This document shows positions 9,526 through 17,369 of a stretch of DNA of 64,000 nt, piece after piece. The notes below the pieces were generated by a model that ran no database searches, was not told the DNA's origin, and was given only the letters and a program-made list of their open reading frames with translations. Each line of letters begins with the position of its first letter. The first letter of the stretch is position 1. Where the stretch lies: the NCBI RefSeq assembly GCF_010723305.1, contig NZ_BLKW01000004.1, positions 2,108,001-2,172,000 of the forward strand. Direction: 5' to 3'. The stretch comes from Mycobacterium botniense (GTDB lineage Bacteria; Actinomycetota; Actinomycetes; Mycobacteriales; Mycobacteriaceae). The position numbers and the translations under genes were made by a program.

Positions 9526-11045
9526 CCGACGCCCGCCGCCACACCCAGCCCGCACCACCCGGGCTGGCCAGCGCCGATGCGTTGCCCTCCCGTCCGCGCG
9601 TGGTCGTCGTGGGCGCCGGCATTGCGGGGTTGGCCGCTGCGGCGGGGCTGGCCGAACGCGGGGTCGGTGTCGAGGTCGTCGAGCGCGAGCACTACCTCGG
9701 CGGGCGGGTCGGCGGCTGGACCGAACACCGCGACGGTGCCGCCCTGGCGATGAATCGCGGCTTTCACGCGTTCTTCCGCCAGTACTACAACCTGCGCTCG
9801 CTGCTGCGCCGCGTCGATCCCCGGCTGTCCATGCTGACGCCGGTGGACGACTACCCCCTTGTCGACGCCGCCGGCCGGCGCGACAGTTTCCGGGGCCTGC
9901 CCCGCAGGCCGCCGTGGAACGCGCTGGCGTTTGCGCTGCGCAGCCCGACTTTCCGGCTTCGCGACCTGGTGCACCTCGACGCGCGGGCTGCCGCACCGCT
10001 GGCCGCGGTGTCGGTGCCTGAGATCTATCACCGGCTCGATCACATCGACGCCGCCGCGTTCCTGGCCGAGATCAACTTTCCCGACGCAGCGCGTCATCTC
10101 GCGTTCGAGGTGTTCTCGCGCAGCTTCTTCGCCGATCCCGCACAGCTGTCAGCCGCCGAGCTGGCAGCCATGTTTCACATCTACTTCCTCGGCTCTGATG
10201 AGGGCCTCATCTTCGACGTGCCGAATGCGAACTTCGATGTGAGCCTGTGGAATCCGTTGCGGGAGTATTTGGCCGGCCACGGTGTGCGGTTTCGGCTCGG
10301 TTGCACGGTAGTATCTGTCGATATCGACTCACCCAAAAAATTTCGGGTGCATACTGATTCAGATGGTCCTCTCGATGCAGACGCCGTGGTACTGGCTACC
10401 GATGTGGCCGGTCTGCAACAGATCGTGAGGGCTTCCGAGGGGATCGGCAGCCCGCCGTGGCGCGAGTGCGTAGAGCGGTTGCGCATCGCGCCGCCGTTCA
10501 CGGTGCAGCGGCTCTGGCTCGACCGGCCAGTTAGTGCCGATCGGCCGGCATTTGTCGGCACGGCAGGTCATAAGCCGCTCGACAATATCAGCGTGCTCGA
10601 ACGCTACGAACACGAAGCCGCCCAGTGGGCAGCCCACCACCGCGGCTCGGTGATCGAATTACACGCATACGCAACGCAATCGGCGCCCCCGTGCAGCGTT
10701 ATGAAACAGCGGCTGCACGAGCTCTATCCGGAAACCGCCACGGCACGAGTCATTTATCAGCGGGTGCTGCATCGAAACGACTGCCCGTTGTTTCAGCCGC
10801 GCGCACACGCCCTGCGGCCGGCAGTTAGCACTCCCCAACCTGGTCTGGTCCTCGCCGGAGACGGGATCCGCATCGACTTACCCGTGGCACTGATGGAACG
10901 CGCCGCCACCACCGGCTGGTCGGCGGCCAATCGGTTGCTCGCGCAGTGGGGACTGGCCGGCCACCCATTGCAGACCGTCCCCAACAGGGGCCGGTCGGCG
11001 CTGTTGCGGGCGCTGGCCACCCGGGCGGGGGGGCGGCGGCGATGA
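9522..11045 (+). CDS. crtU: Carotenoid ring desaturase/methyltransferase CrtU (isorenieratene synthase type)
   Basis: 507 residues from ATG 9522 (ATGA overlap with the upstream methyltransferase). FAD-binding Rossmann motif VVVVGAGIAGLAAAAGLAE, followed by YLGGRVGG. The C-terminal flavin-binding segment reads GLVLAGDGIRIDLPVALMERA. Related to CrtI but the CrtU branch, which aromatises beta-ionone rings to phi end groups, giving isorenieratene (leprotene, the classic mycobacterial pigment). Around 10260-10760 base composition dips and unusual codons (ATA, AGT, AAA) appear, unlike the flanks. That hints at a patch of different origin, but the frame stays open. It overlaps the Rieske gene by ATGA. 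Confidence 0.85.
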   Translation: MTDARRHTQPAPPGLASADALPSRPRVVVVGAGIAGLAAAAGLAERGVGVEVVEREHYLGGRVGGWTEHRDGAALAMNRGFHAFFRQYYNLRSLLRRVDPRLSMLTPVDDYPLVDAAGRRDSFRGLPRRPPWNALAFALRSPTFRLRDLVHLDARAAAPLAAVSVPEIYHRLDHIDAAAFLAEINFPDAARHLAFEVFSRSFFADPAQLSAAELAAMFHIYFLGSDEGLIFDVPNANFDVSLWNPLREYLAGHGVRFRLGCTVVSVDIDSPKKFRVHTDSDGPLDADAVVLATDVAGLQQIVRASEGIGSPPWRECVERLRIAPPFTVQRLWLDRPVSADRPAFVGTAGHKPLDNISVLERYEHEAAQWAAHHRGSVIELHAYATQSAPPCSVMKQRLHELYPETATARVIYQRVLHRNDCPLFQPRAHALRPAVSTPQPGLVLAGDGIRIDLPVALMERAATTGWSAANRLLAQWGLAGHPLQTVPNRGRSALLRALATRAGGRRR

Positions 11046-12055
11046 GCATCGGCGATCACGTACGGCAGCGATGGCCGAAAAACTTTCCACTGCAAGTTAT
11101 CTCGTCAAAGCCATGGGAAAGTCGCTGCCCCAGTTATCGCGACGCGCAGCCGGCCATCATCGATGCCGCGCTGAACCGAGCCCAGCAAAGACCCACCGGC
11201 AACTGGTTCGTGTTCGCCGCGAGCCGCGACATTCGCGCCGACCGCCCCTATGGAACCCGAGTCGCCGGCGTCGAACTCGTCGCCTGGCGCGACCGGCAGC
11301 AACGATTATGCGTCGGTCCGCGCAGTTGCCCGCACCTGGGAGCGGACCTCGCGACCGGCGATGTGCACCGAGGCGTCCTGATCTGCCGGTGGCACGGGTT
11401 GATGCTGGACGGAAACCAGTGCGACCTGGGCTGGACGCCGTTGCCCAGCCACGACGACGGGGTGCTCGTATGGGTCCGGCTCGACGACGCCGGCGGCGAA
11501 ACCCCGTCAGACGAACCGATCATCGCCGGCCGGCCGGGCGGCCCCCACCTGCACGCCGTCACGCGCATGGTCGGTATCTGCCAGCCATGCGACATCATCG
11601 CCAACCGGCTCGACCCCTGGCACGGCGCGTGGTTTCACCCGTATTCGTTTGCCGAACTTCAGGTGCTGGAGACGCCCACAGAACAGGCCGACCGGTTTCT
11701 GGTGGCGGTGACTTTCCGGATGGGCCGTCTGGGGGTCCCGGTCACCGCTGAGTTCACCAGCCCGGAAGCCCGCACCATCGTGATGCGCATCGTCGACGGT
11801 GAGGGAGCTGGCAGCGTCGTCGAAACACACGCGACCCCAGTCGGTGTCGGTCCCGATGGCCGCCCTCGCACCGCAGTGATCGAAGCTGTCATCGCGTGCT
11901 CAGAGCGGCGCGGATTCCAGCGGGCGCGCCGCGCCGCTGCGTTGATCACACCGATGATGCGTTACGCGGCCACCCGGTTGTGGCGAGACGACCTCGCCTA
12001 CGCCGAGCGCCGCTACCAGCTGCGCAGCGCGGAGCAGACGGGCCGGCGTTGGTAA
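11042..12055 (+). CDS. Rieske [2Fe-2S] protein of the carotenoid cluster (DUF5914-type)
   Basis: 337 residues from ATG 11042, overlapping the crtU stop. An N-terminal Rieske domain shows the canonical ligand pattern CPHLGADL then CRWHG (C-x-H and C-x2-H, about residues 98-120). The C-terminal two thirds resemble the domain I know as DUF5914, which travels with CrtU. It probably supplies electrons or forms an oxygenase-like complex with CrtU during ring desaturation. No mononuclear-iron triad typical of ring-hydroxylating oxygenases is obvious, so I do not call it an oxygenase. Confidence 0.8.
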   Translation: MSIGDHVRQRWPKNFPLQVISSKPWESRCPSYRDAQPAIIDAALNRAQQRPTGNWFVFAASRDIRADRPYGTRVAGVELVAWRDRQQRLCVGPRSCPHLGADLATGDVHRGVLICRWHGLMLDGNQCDLGWTPLPSHDDGVLVWVRLDDAGGETPSDEPIIAGRPGGPHLHAVTRMVGICQPCDIIANRLDPWHGAWFHPYSFAELQVLETPTEQADRFLVAVTFRMGRLGVPVTAEFTSPEARTIVMRIVDGEGAGSVVETHATPVGVGPDGRPRTAVIEAVIACSERRGFQRARRAAALITPMMRYAATRLWRDDLAYAERRYQLRSAEQTGRRW

Positions 12056-12108
12056 ACCGCGTCCCCACCGCCGCCCAGAACCGTCAACACGGAGGTGCCA
12101 GCGTCGAG

Positions 12109-12507
12109 GTGCTGCAAAAAGTCGCGAAGAACATGTCTTTCGCTGCCGTCGTGCTCACGGCCGTTGCCCACTTCGCATACTTGATTTACGTTCCCAGCGG
12201 GGGGTTTTTGGCGTTACGGTGGCCACGGACCATCCTGTGCCACGTGCCGGCCGTGGTGTGGGGTGCCGCTGTGGTCGGGTGGAAGTTGCCGTGCCCACTG
12301 ACCGCGCTGGAACAGTGGGCGCGTGCTCGAGCGGAGATGAAGCCGTTGCCGCAGGGCGGGTTCGTCGAGCACTACGCCGCTGGCGTCCTGTACTCCTCTG
12401 ACGGCACCGGGGCAGCACAGGCGCTTGCCTTTTTCGCCGCGGCACTGTCCTGGGTGATGCTGGCAGCCAAGCACAATCGCCGATGTGTATCACGGCAGCG
12501 CGGCTAG
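12109..12507 (+). CDS. DUF2784-family membrane protein
   Basis: 132 residues from GTG 12109 behind GGAGG at 12091; ATG 12133 is an alternative. About three hydrophobic helices. The family landmarks are present: ALRWPR, HVPAVVWG, the CPLTALEQWAR segment and GGFVEHYAAGVLY. Function unknown; DUF2784 proteins are small inner-membrane proteins. Last gene of the plus-strand carotenoid operon, 53 bp after the Rieske gene and convergent with the glycosyltransferase 24 bp downstream. Confidence 0.75.
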   Translation: MLQKVAKNMSFAAVVLTAVAHFAYLIYVPSGGFLALRWPRTILCHVPAVVWGAAVVGWKLPCPLTALEQWARARAEMKPLPQGGFVEHYAAGVLYSSDGTGAAQALAFFAAALSWVMLAAKHNRRCVSRQRG

Positions 12508-12531
12508 CAGACGGTTGTGAGTGCTTTCCGG

Positions 12532-13779
12532 TCAGGGCGCGGCGTGCGTGGCCGCCGCGCCCAGCAATCGTTGCTCGATCAGGTCGGCTCCCCGGGCCAC
12601 GCCGCCGGTCGCGGCGAATCCGGCCGCTACCCGTCGCGCGCCGTCGGCCATCATCATCGCCATCCGCACCTTGGCCAGTAACCTTGCGGCAGTGAGCTTC
12701 TTCGCCGGCAACCGAGTACCGCAGCGGGCCACCTGCACCCGCCGGGCGACCTCAGCCTGATCGCGAGCGAACGGTACGACGCACACGGGTACACCGCGGT
12801 CGAGTGCTTTGACCGTGGCACCCATCCCGCCGTGGGTGATGGCGCAGACAGCGCGCTCGAGCACCACGCTGTGCGGAGCAAACCGGCACACGGTCGCATT
12901 GGCCGGCCGCGGCAGCCCGGAAGGCACCCCCGCCGGGAACGTCGCCACGACATGGACGGGTTCACCGGCCAGCGCCTCCAGCGCGGTCCGTCCGAGGACG
13001 GCGTCGGCCTGTTTGACGGAGGAGGTGCTGACCAGAACAATCGGCCGGTCGATGGCGGACAGCCAATGCGGCGTCGCCGCCGTCGGTTCGAACACGCAGG
13101 CACCGATGAGATGCACCGCATCGCCCCATCCCGGGTGCGGATACTCAAACGGTTCGCCCCCGACCGCCAGCAGCAGCGGCGCCCGGCGGAAGAACGCGTC
13201 GACCGATTTGACCGGGGGCACACCCAAGCGTCCGCGTATGGCGTTGACACGCGGCAGCATGCGGCGATCGAAAAGGTATGTCACAAAAGGTCGTATCGAC
13301 GCGTCGCGGATGTCGCCGAGCACACCGGGCAGTGGCCGCAGACCCGGGCCGAACGGCGGCACGCCGCGAGAACGCAGATAAGGGGTGAACGGCGAAAACA
13401 CAAGCCACGGAATAGCACCGGCATCGGCAACCGATATCGCACCCCAACAGTTCGCATCCACGATGATCACATCGGGCCGTACCGCGTCGATTGCGGCTTT
13501 CAGGTCGCCGACTTCCAGCATGGCTCGTCGGCATAACACGTCGATCGACATTTTCAGTACGCCTAATGCGTTGCGCGCCAGCCAATCCTGCCCGGAGATG
13601 GCCTCGATTTCGGGATCGACCGGCTCGGTGTGAAACCCGGCGTTCCGCATGCCCGCGACTGCGGCGGCCATGGTGCGCAGATGAACCTGGTGACCACGTC
13701 CGGCCAGCTCGCGCAGCAGCGCGCCCATCGGAAACGCGTGCCCCACTGACGGGGATCCGTATGCCAGGATGATGGCCAC
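12532..13779 (-). CDS. MGT/UGT-family glycosyltransferase, possible carotenoid glucosyltransferase
   Basis: 415 residues, GT1-type GT-B fold. The N-terminus IILAYGSPSVGHAFPMGAL is the acceptor-domain start. The C-terminal nucleotide-sugar signature is ITHGGMGATVKALDRGVP with the DQ pair at PFARDQAE. The family moves a sugar from a nucleotide donor to a hydrophobic acceptor (macrolides, glycolipids, or hydroxycarotenoids in CrtX). It is the distal gene of the minus-strand photolyase-marR-tspO unit. A carotenoid acceptor is inferred from location; no hydroxylase gene is evident here, so another lipid is possible. Confidence 0.8.
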   Translation of the reverse strand: MAIILAYGSPSVGHAFPMGALLRELAGRGHQVHLRTMAAAVAGMRNAGFHTEPVDPEIEAISGQDWLARNALGVLKMSIDVLCRRAMLEVGDLKAAIDAVRPDVIIVDANCWGAISVADAGAIPWLVFSPFTPYLRSRGVPPFGPGLRPLPGVLGDIRDASIRPFVTYLFDRRMLPRVNAIRGRLGVPPVKSVDAFFRRAPLLLAVGGEPFEYPHPGWGDAVHLIGACVFEPTAATPHWLSAIDRPIVLVSTSSVKQADAVLGRTALEALAGEPVHVVATFPAGVPSGLPRPANATVCRFAPHSVVLERAVCAITHGGMGATVKALDRGVPVCVVPFARDQAEVARRVQVARCGTRLPAKKLTAARLLAKVRMAMMMADGARRVAAGFAATGGVARGADLIEQRLLGAAATHAAP

Positions 13780-13866
13780 ATCCCGATTGTGGCCGTCGGC
13801 GAGGTCGCGGGAGGCCTTCAGGCCGTCGCCGCCGGAGAGATCGCGGGTTTGTTGCGCCCCATGCGG

Positions 13867-14376
13867 TCAACCTCGTTGTGGCTTGCGACGGCGGTTGAGC
13901 AGCCAGATGTGGGTGGAGAGGACGCTGGCGAACGCACACCACATCGGGTAGAGGGCCAGCGGCGCCGCGCCCGCCCCACCCACCGCGATGGACCGGCGGG
14001 CCAAGTCCGCGCTGCTCGCGGTCAATGCGGCGGCAGCGGCCGCGGACGCGCCGAGGGCGTGCCGATTGAAGAAAAACCATGACCATCCGGCGTTGAGCAC
14101 CAGGTTCAGGGCAAGCGCCCTTCGGTACGACGGCAAATCGACGCTGCGCTGCCGGTAGTGAAGTTCGTCGATCGTCGCGGCCGAGATGAGCGCGATGTCG
14201 GCATACAGCGCCGACCAGACCAGCGGAAAAACTATTCGTGGCGGTTGGTACGCGGGCTTGCGCAGCCGGACATACCAACTCGATGAGATCACTGGTTGAC
14301 TCGCGAGGCTGCCCACCGCCGCAGCGGCAGCCGCTGACGTCGCGGTGGCGATCACAGTGCGAAGACGCACGTCCAT
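13867..14376 (-). CDS. tspO: TspO/MBR family membrane protein
   Basis: 169 residues with five predicted membrane helices. Family hallmarks: WYVRLRKPAYQPP near residue 34, NLVLNAGWSWFFFNRHALG in helix 3, and LYPMWCAFASVLSTHIW at the end of the bundle. TspO binds tetrapyrroles and porphyrins. In Rhodobacter it links oxygen and light status to carotenoid and bacteriochlorophyll gene expression, and in other bacteria it helps degrade porphyrins. Its place between MarR and a glycosyltransferase, opposite the crt operon, fits a light or oxidative-stress role. Confidence 0.87.
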   Translation of the reverse strand: MDVRLRTVIATATSAAAAAAVGSLASQPVISSSWYVRLRKPAYQPPRIVFPLVWSALYADIALISAATIDELHYRQRSVDLPSYRRALALNLVLNAGWSWFFFNRHALGASAAAAAALTASSADLARRSIAVGGAGAAPLALYPMWCAFASVLSTHIWLLNRRRKPQRG

Positions 14377-14437
14377 CCTTTCGTTTGGGGTTTGGTCGTG
14401 ACCGGGGACTCACCGAAATGGTCCGCCGTGCTTCACT

Positions 14438-14959
14438 TCATGTTTCCTCGGCCGTGGTGGCGGCTCCTGACTCGCCGGCTTTGAGCTCGTTCTGAAACCG
14501 CCGCATGGCCTCGATCAAGGCGGTCAGCACCCGGTGCGCCGCGGCCAAGTCCGCGTCCGGCAGGTCAGCCATCTGGGTGTGCATGTGCTCGGCCAGCGGG
14601 GCGAAGAACGCACCGGCCACTCGCCGGCCGTGATCGGCGTAGCGCAGGATGACCTTGCGGCGATCCGCCGGGTCGGACTCGCGCCGCAGGTGACCGGACT
14701 CGATCATGCGCTCCACCAGGTAGGTGATCGCAGCGCCGGATACGCCCATCTTTTGCCGTAGTTCCCCCGCCGCCAGCGGGGCCCCGCTGGTTTCGGCCAC
14801 CAGGACGTGCAGCAGCGCACGAAAGTCGGTGGGGTTGACGTGGTGGATGGCGGCGAACCGGCGACCGATCTGATCGGATTCCCCGGTCAGAGCACGCACG
14901 TCGGCGGCAATCAGCGCTTCCAGTTGCGCACGCTCCTCGGCGCGCCGGTCGGGATTCAT
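14438..14959 (-). CDS. MarR-family transcriptional regulator of the carotenoid/photolyase locus
   Basis: 173 residues from ATG 14959, chosen because GGAGG sits 5 nt upstream; an in-frame ATG at 15004 lies inside the presumed operator. Winged-helix core: the recognition-helix region reads LRQKMGVSGAAITYLVERM, and the wing ESDPADRRKVILRYADHGR contains the DxR signature. It is transcribed after the photolyase (133 bp gap with the AT-rich operator candidate) and before tspO. A related MarR repressor is reported near photoinducible crt genes in other mycobacteria. Autoregulation plus control of crtI is inferred from the shared motif. Confidence 0.85.
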   Translation of the reverse strand: MNPDRRAEERAQLEALIAADVRALTGESDQIGRRFAAIHHVNPTDFRALLHVLVAETSGAPLAAGELRQKMGVSGAAITYLVERMIESGHLRRESDPADRRKVILRYADHGRRVAGAFFAPLAEHMHTQMADLPDADLAAAHRVLTALIEAMRRFQNELKAGESGAATTAEET

Positions 14960-15003
14960 CGGACCTCCGAGCATACCGCCAACCACGGCATTTGTTAACT
15001 TCA

Positions 15004-15016
15004 TTAACCTTTAATG
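15004..15016 (+). promoter_or_regulatory. Candidate MarR operator upstream of marR
   Basis: Reads TTAACCTTTAATG, preceded at 14994-15000 by another TTAAC half (GTTAACTTCATTAAC). This is an AT-rich island about 45 bp before the MarR start codon. The same core recurs upstream of crtI at 5509-5521. Inferred operator and promoter region; the exact dyad cannot be fixed by eye. Confidence 0.45.
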
Positions 15017-15092
15017 GGATGAAATGGTCGCTGGCGCGCGGTCACGGCCACCCATGGTCTGATGCCGCCGGCGCGCAGGACGCGGTCGCAGC

Positions 15093-16439
15093 TCAGCTTT
15101 CCCGGACGCGCTGATAGCGCCGCAGTGCCTCGGCACGCTCGAGTCCGTGGTCGACGATCGGTGGTGGATATGTCGGCGGCCGCTGGCCTTTCCGAAGATG
15201 AGCGTCATCGGCGCTGGCCAGTTCGGGAATCCAGTGGCGGACATAATCGCCTGTGGGATCGAATTTTTCGCCTTGCACCGTCGGGTTGAACACCCGGAAA
15301 TAGGGGGCGGCGTCGGTGCCGCTGCCCGCGCACCACTGCCATCCGTGTTGATTGTTGGCGATATCGCCGTCAACCAATTGTTCCAAGAACCACTGCGCGC
15401 CCCACTGCCAGGGCAGGTGCAAGTCCTTGACCAGGAATGACGCGGTGATCATCCGAACCCGGTTGGGCATGAACCCGGTCGCACGCAGCTGGCGCATTCC
15501 CGCGTCGACGATCGGGAACCCGGTTTCACCGGCTTTCCACGCGGCGAACAATTGTTGCGCATCGTCGCCGGTGTCGGTTTCGATGGCGTCGAAATCCCGG
15601 TTCCAGTTCCCCCACGCACTATCCGGGCGATGATGCAGCACCGCCGCGTAGAAGTCACGAAAAGCCAACTGGCGCAGGTATGCTCGGGGGCCGCGATGAC
15701 GCAGATCCAGGTCGGCCACCATGGTGCGCGGATGGATGGCACCGAATTTCAGATACGCCGACATGCGGCTGGTGCCGCTGCGGTCGGGGTAATCACGGTC
15801 TGTGGCATAGCGCTGCAGTCCGTCGCGGACGAAGTCGCCCCATCGGCGCACAGCCGCGGCCTCCCCTGCCGGCAGGTCAAGCCGAACGCCCGGGTCGGGA
15901 ATGTCGCAGCGCTGAACGGCGGTGCCCGCCACCGAGCCGGGATCGAGCCACCGAACCGAATCAGGACCCGATCGTGCCGGTGAGTGCCACCCGATCTCTT
16001 GCCATTTGCGGAAAAACGGCGTGAACACCCGGTATGGGGCGCCGTCATCTGTGGTGACGCGGCCGGGCGAGACCAAATACGGTGATCCGGTCGCCACCAG
16101 CGGGATCTCACCCAACGCCGCCCGCACCCGGGTATCCCGGCGCGCCCCGAACGGCGCGAAATCGTCCGACACATGCACCGCCGACGCATCGATGTCCCGG
16201 GCGATCAACGGGATCTGGTGTTCGGGCAGACCGCGGGTCACCAGCAGCCGCCCATCCAGCGCGTCTCTGAGATGCCGTAGCGAGTCGTACAGAAACTGCA
16301 GACGGCGCCGGGCCCGCAACGCCTCCAGCCGCGGGTCGAGCACGAAACAGGCCAGCACGTCGCCGTCGTCAGCCGCCGCCAGCAGGGGCGGCAAATCACG
16401 CAGCCGCAGGTCGCGGCGAAACCACAACAGGGCAGCCAT
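15093..16439 (-). CDS. phr: Class I CPD photolyase
   Basis: 448 residues. The N-terminal photolyase alpha/beta antenna domain begins LLWFRRDLRLRDLP. The C-terminal FAD-binding domain carries FPIVDAGMRQLRATGFMPNRV (quoted in part: GMRQLRATGFM) and the strongly conserved WCAGSGTDAAPYFRVFNP, then KFDPTGDYVRHWIPEL. It would repair cyclobutane pyrimidine dimers with blue light. Absent from this place in M. tuberculosis. Head of a minus-strand unit with marR, tspO and a glycosyltransferase, so light-dependent DNA repair and pigment genes share a locus. Confidence 0.92.
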   Translation of the reverse strand: MAALLWFRRDLRLRDLPPLLAAADDGDVLACFVLDPRLEALRARRRLQFLYDSLRHLRDALDGRLLVTRGLPEHQIPLIARDIDASAVHVSDDFAPFGARRDTRVRAALGEIPLVATGSPYLVSPGRVTTDDGAPYRVFTPFFRKWQEIGWHSPARSGPDSVRWLDPGSVAGTAVQRCDIPDPGVRLDLPAGEAAAVRRWGDFVRDGLQRYATDRDYPDRSGTSRMSAYLKFGAIHPRTMVADLDLRHRGPRAYLRQLAFRDFYAAVLHHRPDSAWGNWNRDFDAIETDTGDDAQQLFAAWKAGETGFPIVDAGMRQLRATGFMPNRVRMITASFLVKDLHLPWQWGAQWFLEQLVDGDIANNQHGWQWCAGSGTDAAPYFRVFNPTVQGEKFDPTGDYVRHWIPELASADDAHLRKGQRPPTYPPPIVDHGLERAEALRRYQRVRES

Positions 16440-16481
16440 CAGCCCATCCGGTCCGGCCGAGCCGATCGTGCGCGCACCGGC

Positions 16482-17219
16482 TCAGCGGGCGGCTTTTTTG
16501 CGTTCAATGTCGGCCAGGGCGGCGGCCAGTTCGGCACGTTGTGCCGCCGACGTCTCCCAGGCCAGCTGGCGGTTTTTGACCACTTTGGCCGGTGCGCCGA
16601 CCGCGATCGAGTAATCCGGGATATTGCCCTTGACGACGGCGTGGGAGCCCAGCACGCAGCCACGTCCGATGATGGTGCCGCGCAGCACCGTCACCTTCAC
16701 CCCGACCCAGGTGTCCGGCCCGATCCGCACCGGGCTTTTGACGATGCCCTGGTCTTTGATCGGCATTGTCACGTCGTCCATGCGGTGGTCGAAATCACAG
16801 ATGTAGCACCAGTCGGCCATCAGCACCGAGTCGCCGATCTCGATGTCGAGGTAGGTGTTGATCACGTTGTCGCGGCCCAGCACCACCTTGTCGCCGAACC
16901 GCAGCGAGCCCTCGTGGGCGCGGATGGTGTTCTTGTCCCCGATGTGCACCCAGCGGCCGATCTCGAGCTGGGCCAGCTCGGGGGTGCAGTGAATCTCGAC
17001 GTCTTTGCCGAGAAACACCATCCCGCGGGTGATGATGTGCGGGTTTGCCAGCTTGAACTTCAGCAGCCGCCAGTACCGCACCAGGTACCACGGCGTGTAG
17101 GCGCGGTGGGTCAGCACCCACCTCAACGACGCCAGCGTCAGGAACTTGGCCTGCCGGGGGTCGCGCAGCTTGGATCCCCGCCAGCGGCGGTGGAGCGGTG
17201 CCCCCCACATGGTGGTCAT
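16482..17219 (-). CDS. Hexapeptide-repeat acyltransferase, Rv3034c-like
   Basis: 245 residues. The middle and C-terminal region is a left-handed beta-helix with isoleucine/valine-led hexapeptides (IGRWVHIGD, IGDSVLMAD, IGPDTWVGVKVTVLRGTIIG) and the maltose-acetyltransferase-like ending VKGNIPDYSIAVGAPAKVV. The N-terminal 60 residues are basic and helical. It would transfer an acetyl or short acyl group to a sugar hydroxyl. It is the synteny counterpart of Rv3034c, separated from the glucan operon by the carotenoid insertion. Acylation of MGLP is possible, but the substrate is unproven. Divergent from the lipoprotein at 17370. Confidence 0.85.
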   Translation of the reverse strand: MTTMWGAPLHRRWRGSKLRDPRQAKFLTLASLRWVLTHRAYTPWYLVRYWRLLKFKLANPHIITRGMVFLGKDVEIHCTPELAQLEIGRWVHIGDKNTIRAHEGSLRFGDKVVLGRDNVINTYLDIEIGDSVLMADWCYICDFDHRMDDVTMPIKDQGIVKSPVRIGPDTWVGVKVTVLRGTIIGRGCVLGSHAVVKGNIPDYSIAVGAPAKVVKNRQLAWETSAAQRAELAAALADIERKKAAR

Positions 17220-17369
17220 GGCCCGACAGCGTAACCCGACGTCGATGCGAGATGCACGGGATCCCGGGGAGGAGCCGGGCGATCGAACACCGCTTGGGAC
17301 GCGCTACCCTCACCTGGACGCGATGGCCGTCTGATTCCCCCGCGTTCCGGAAGGGTTTGCAAAAGCACC

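Noticed and set aside
10260..10760. Separate inserted gene inside crtU
   Set aside because: Codon usage shifts there, but the frame and FAD-protein homology run through uninterrupted, so it is still crtU.
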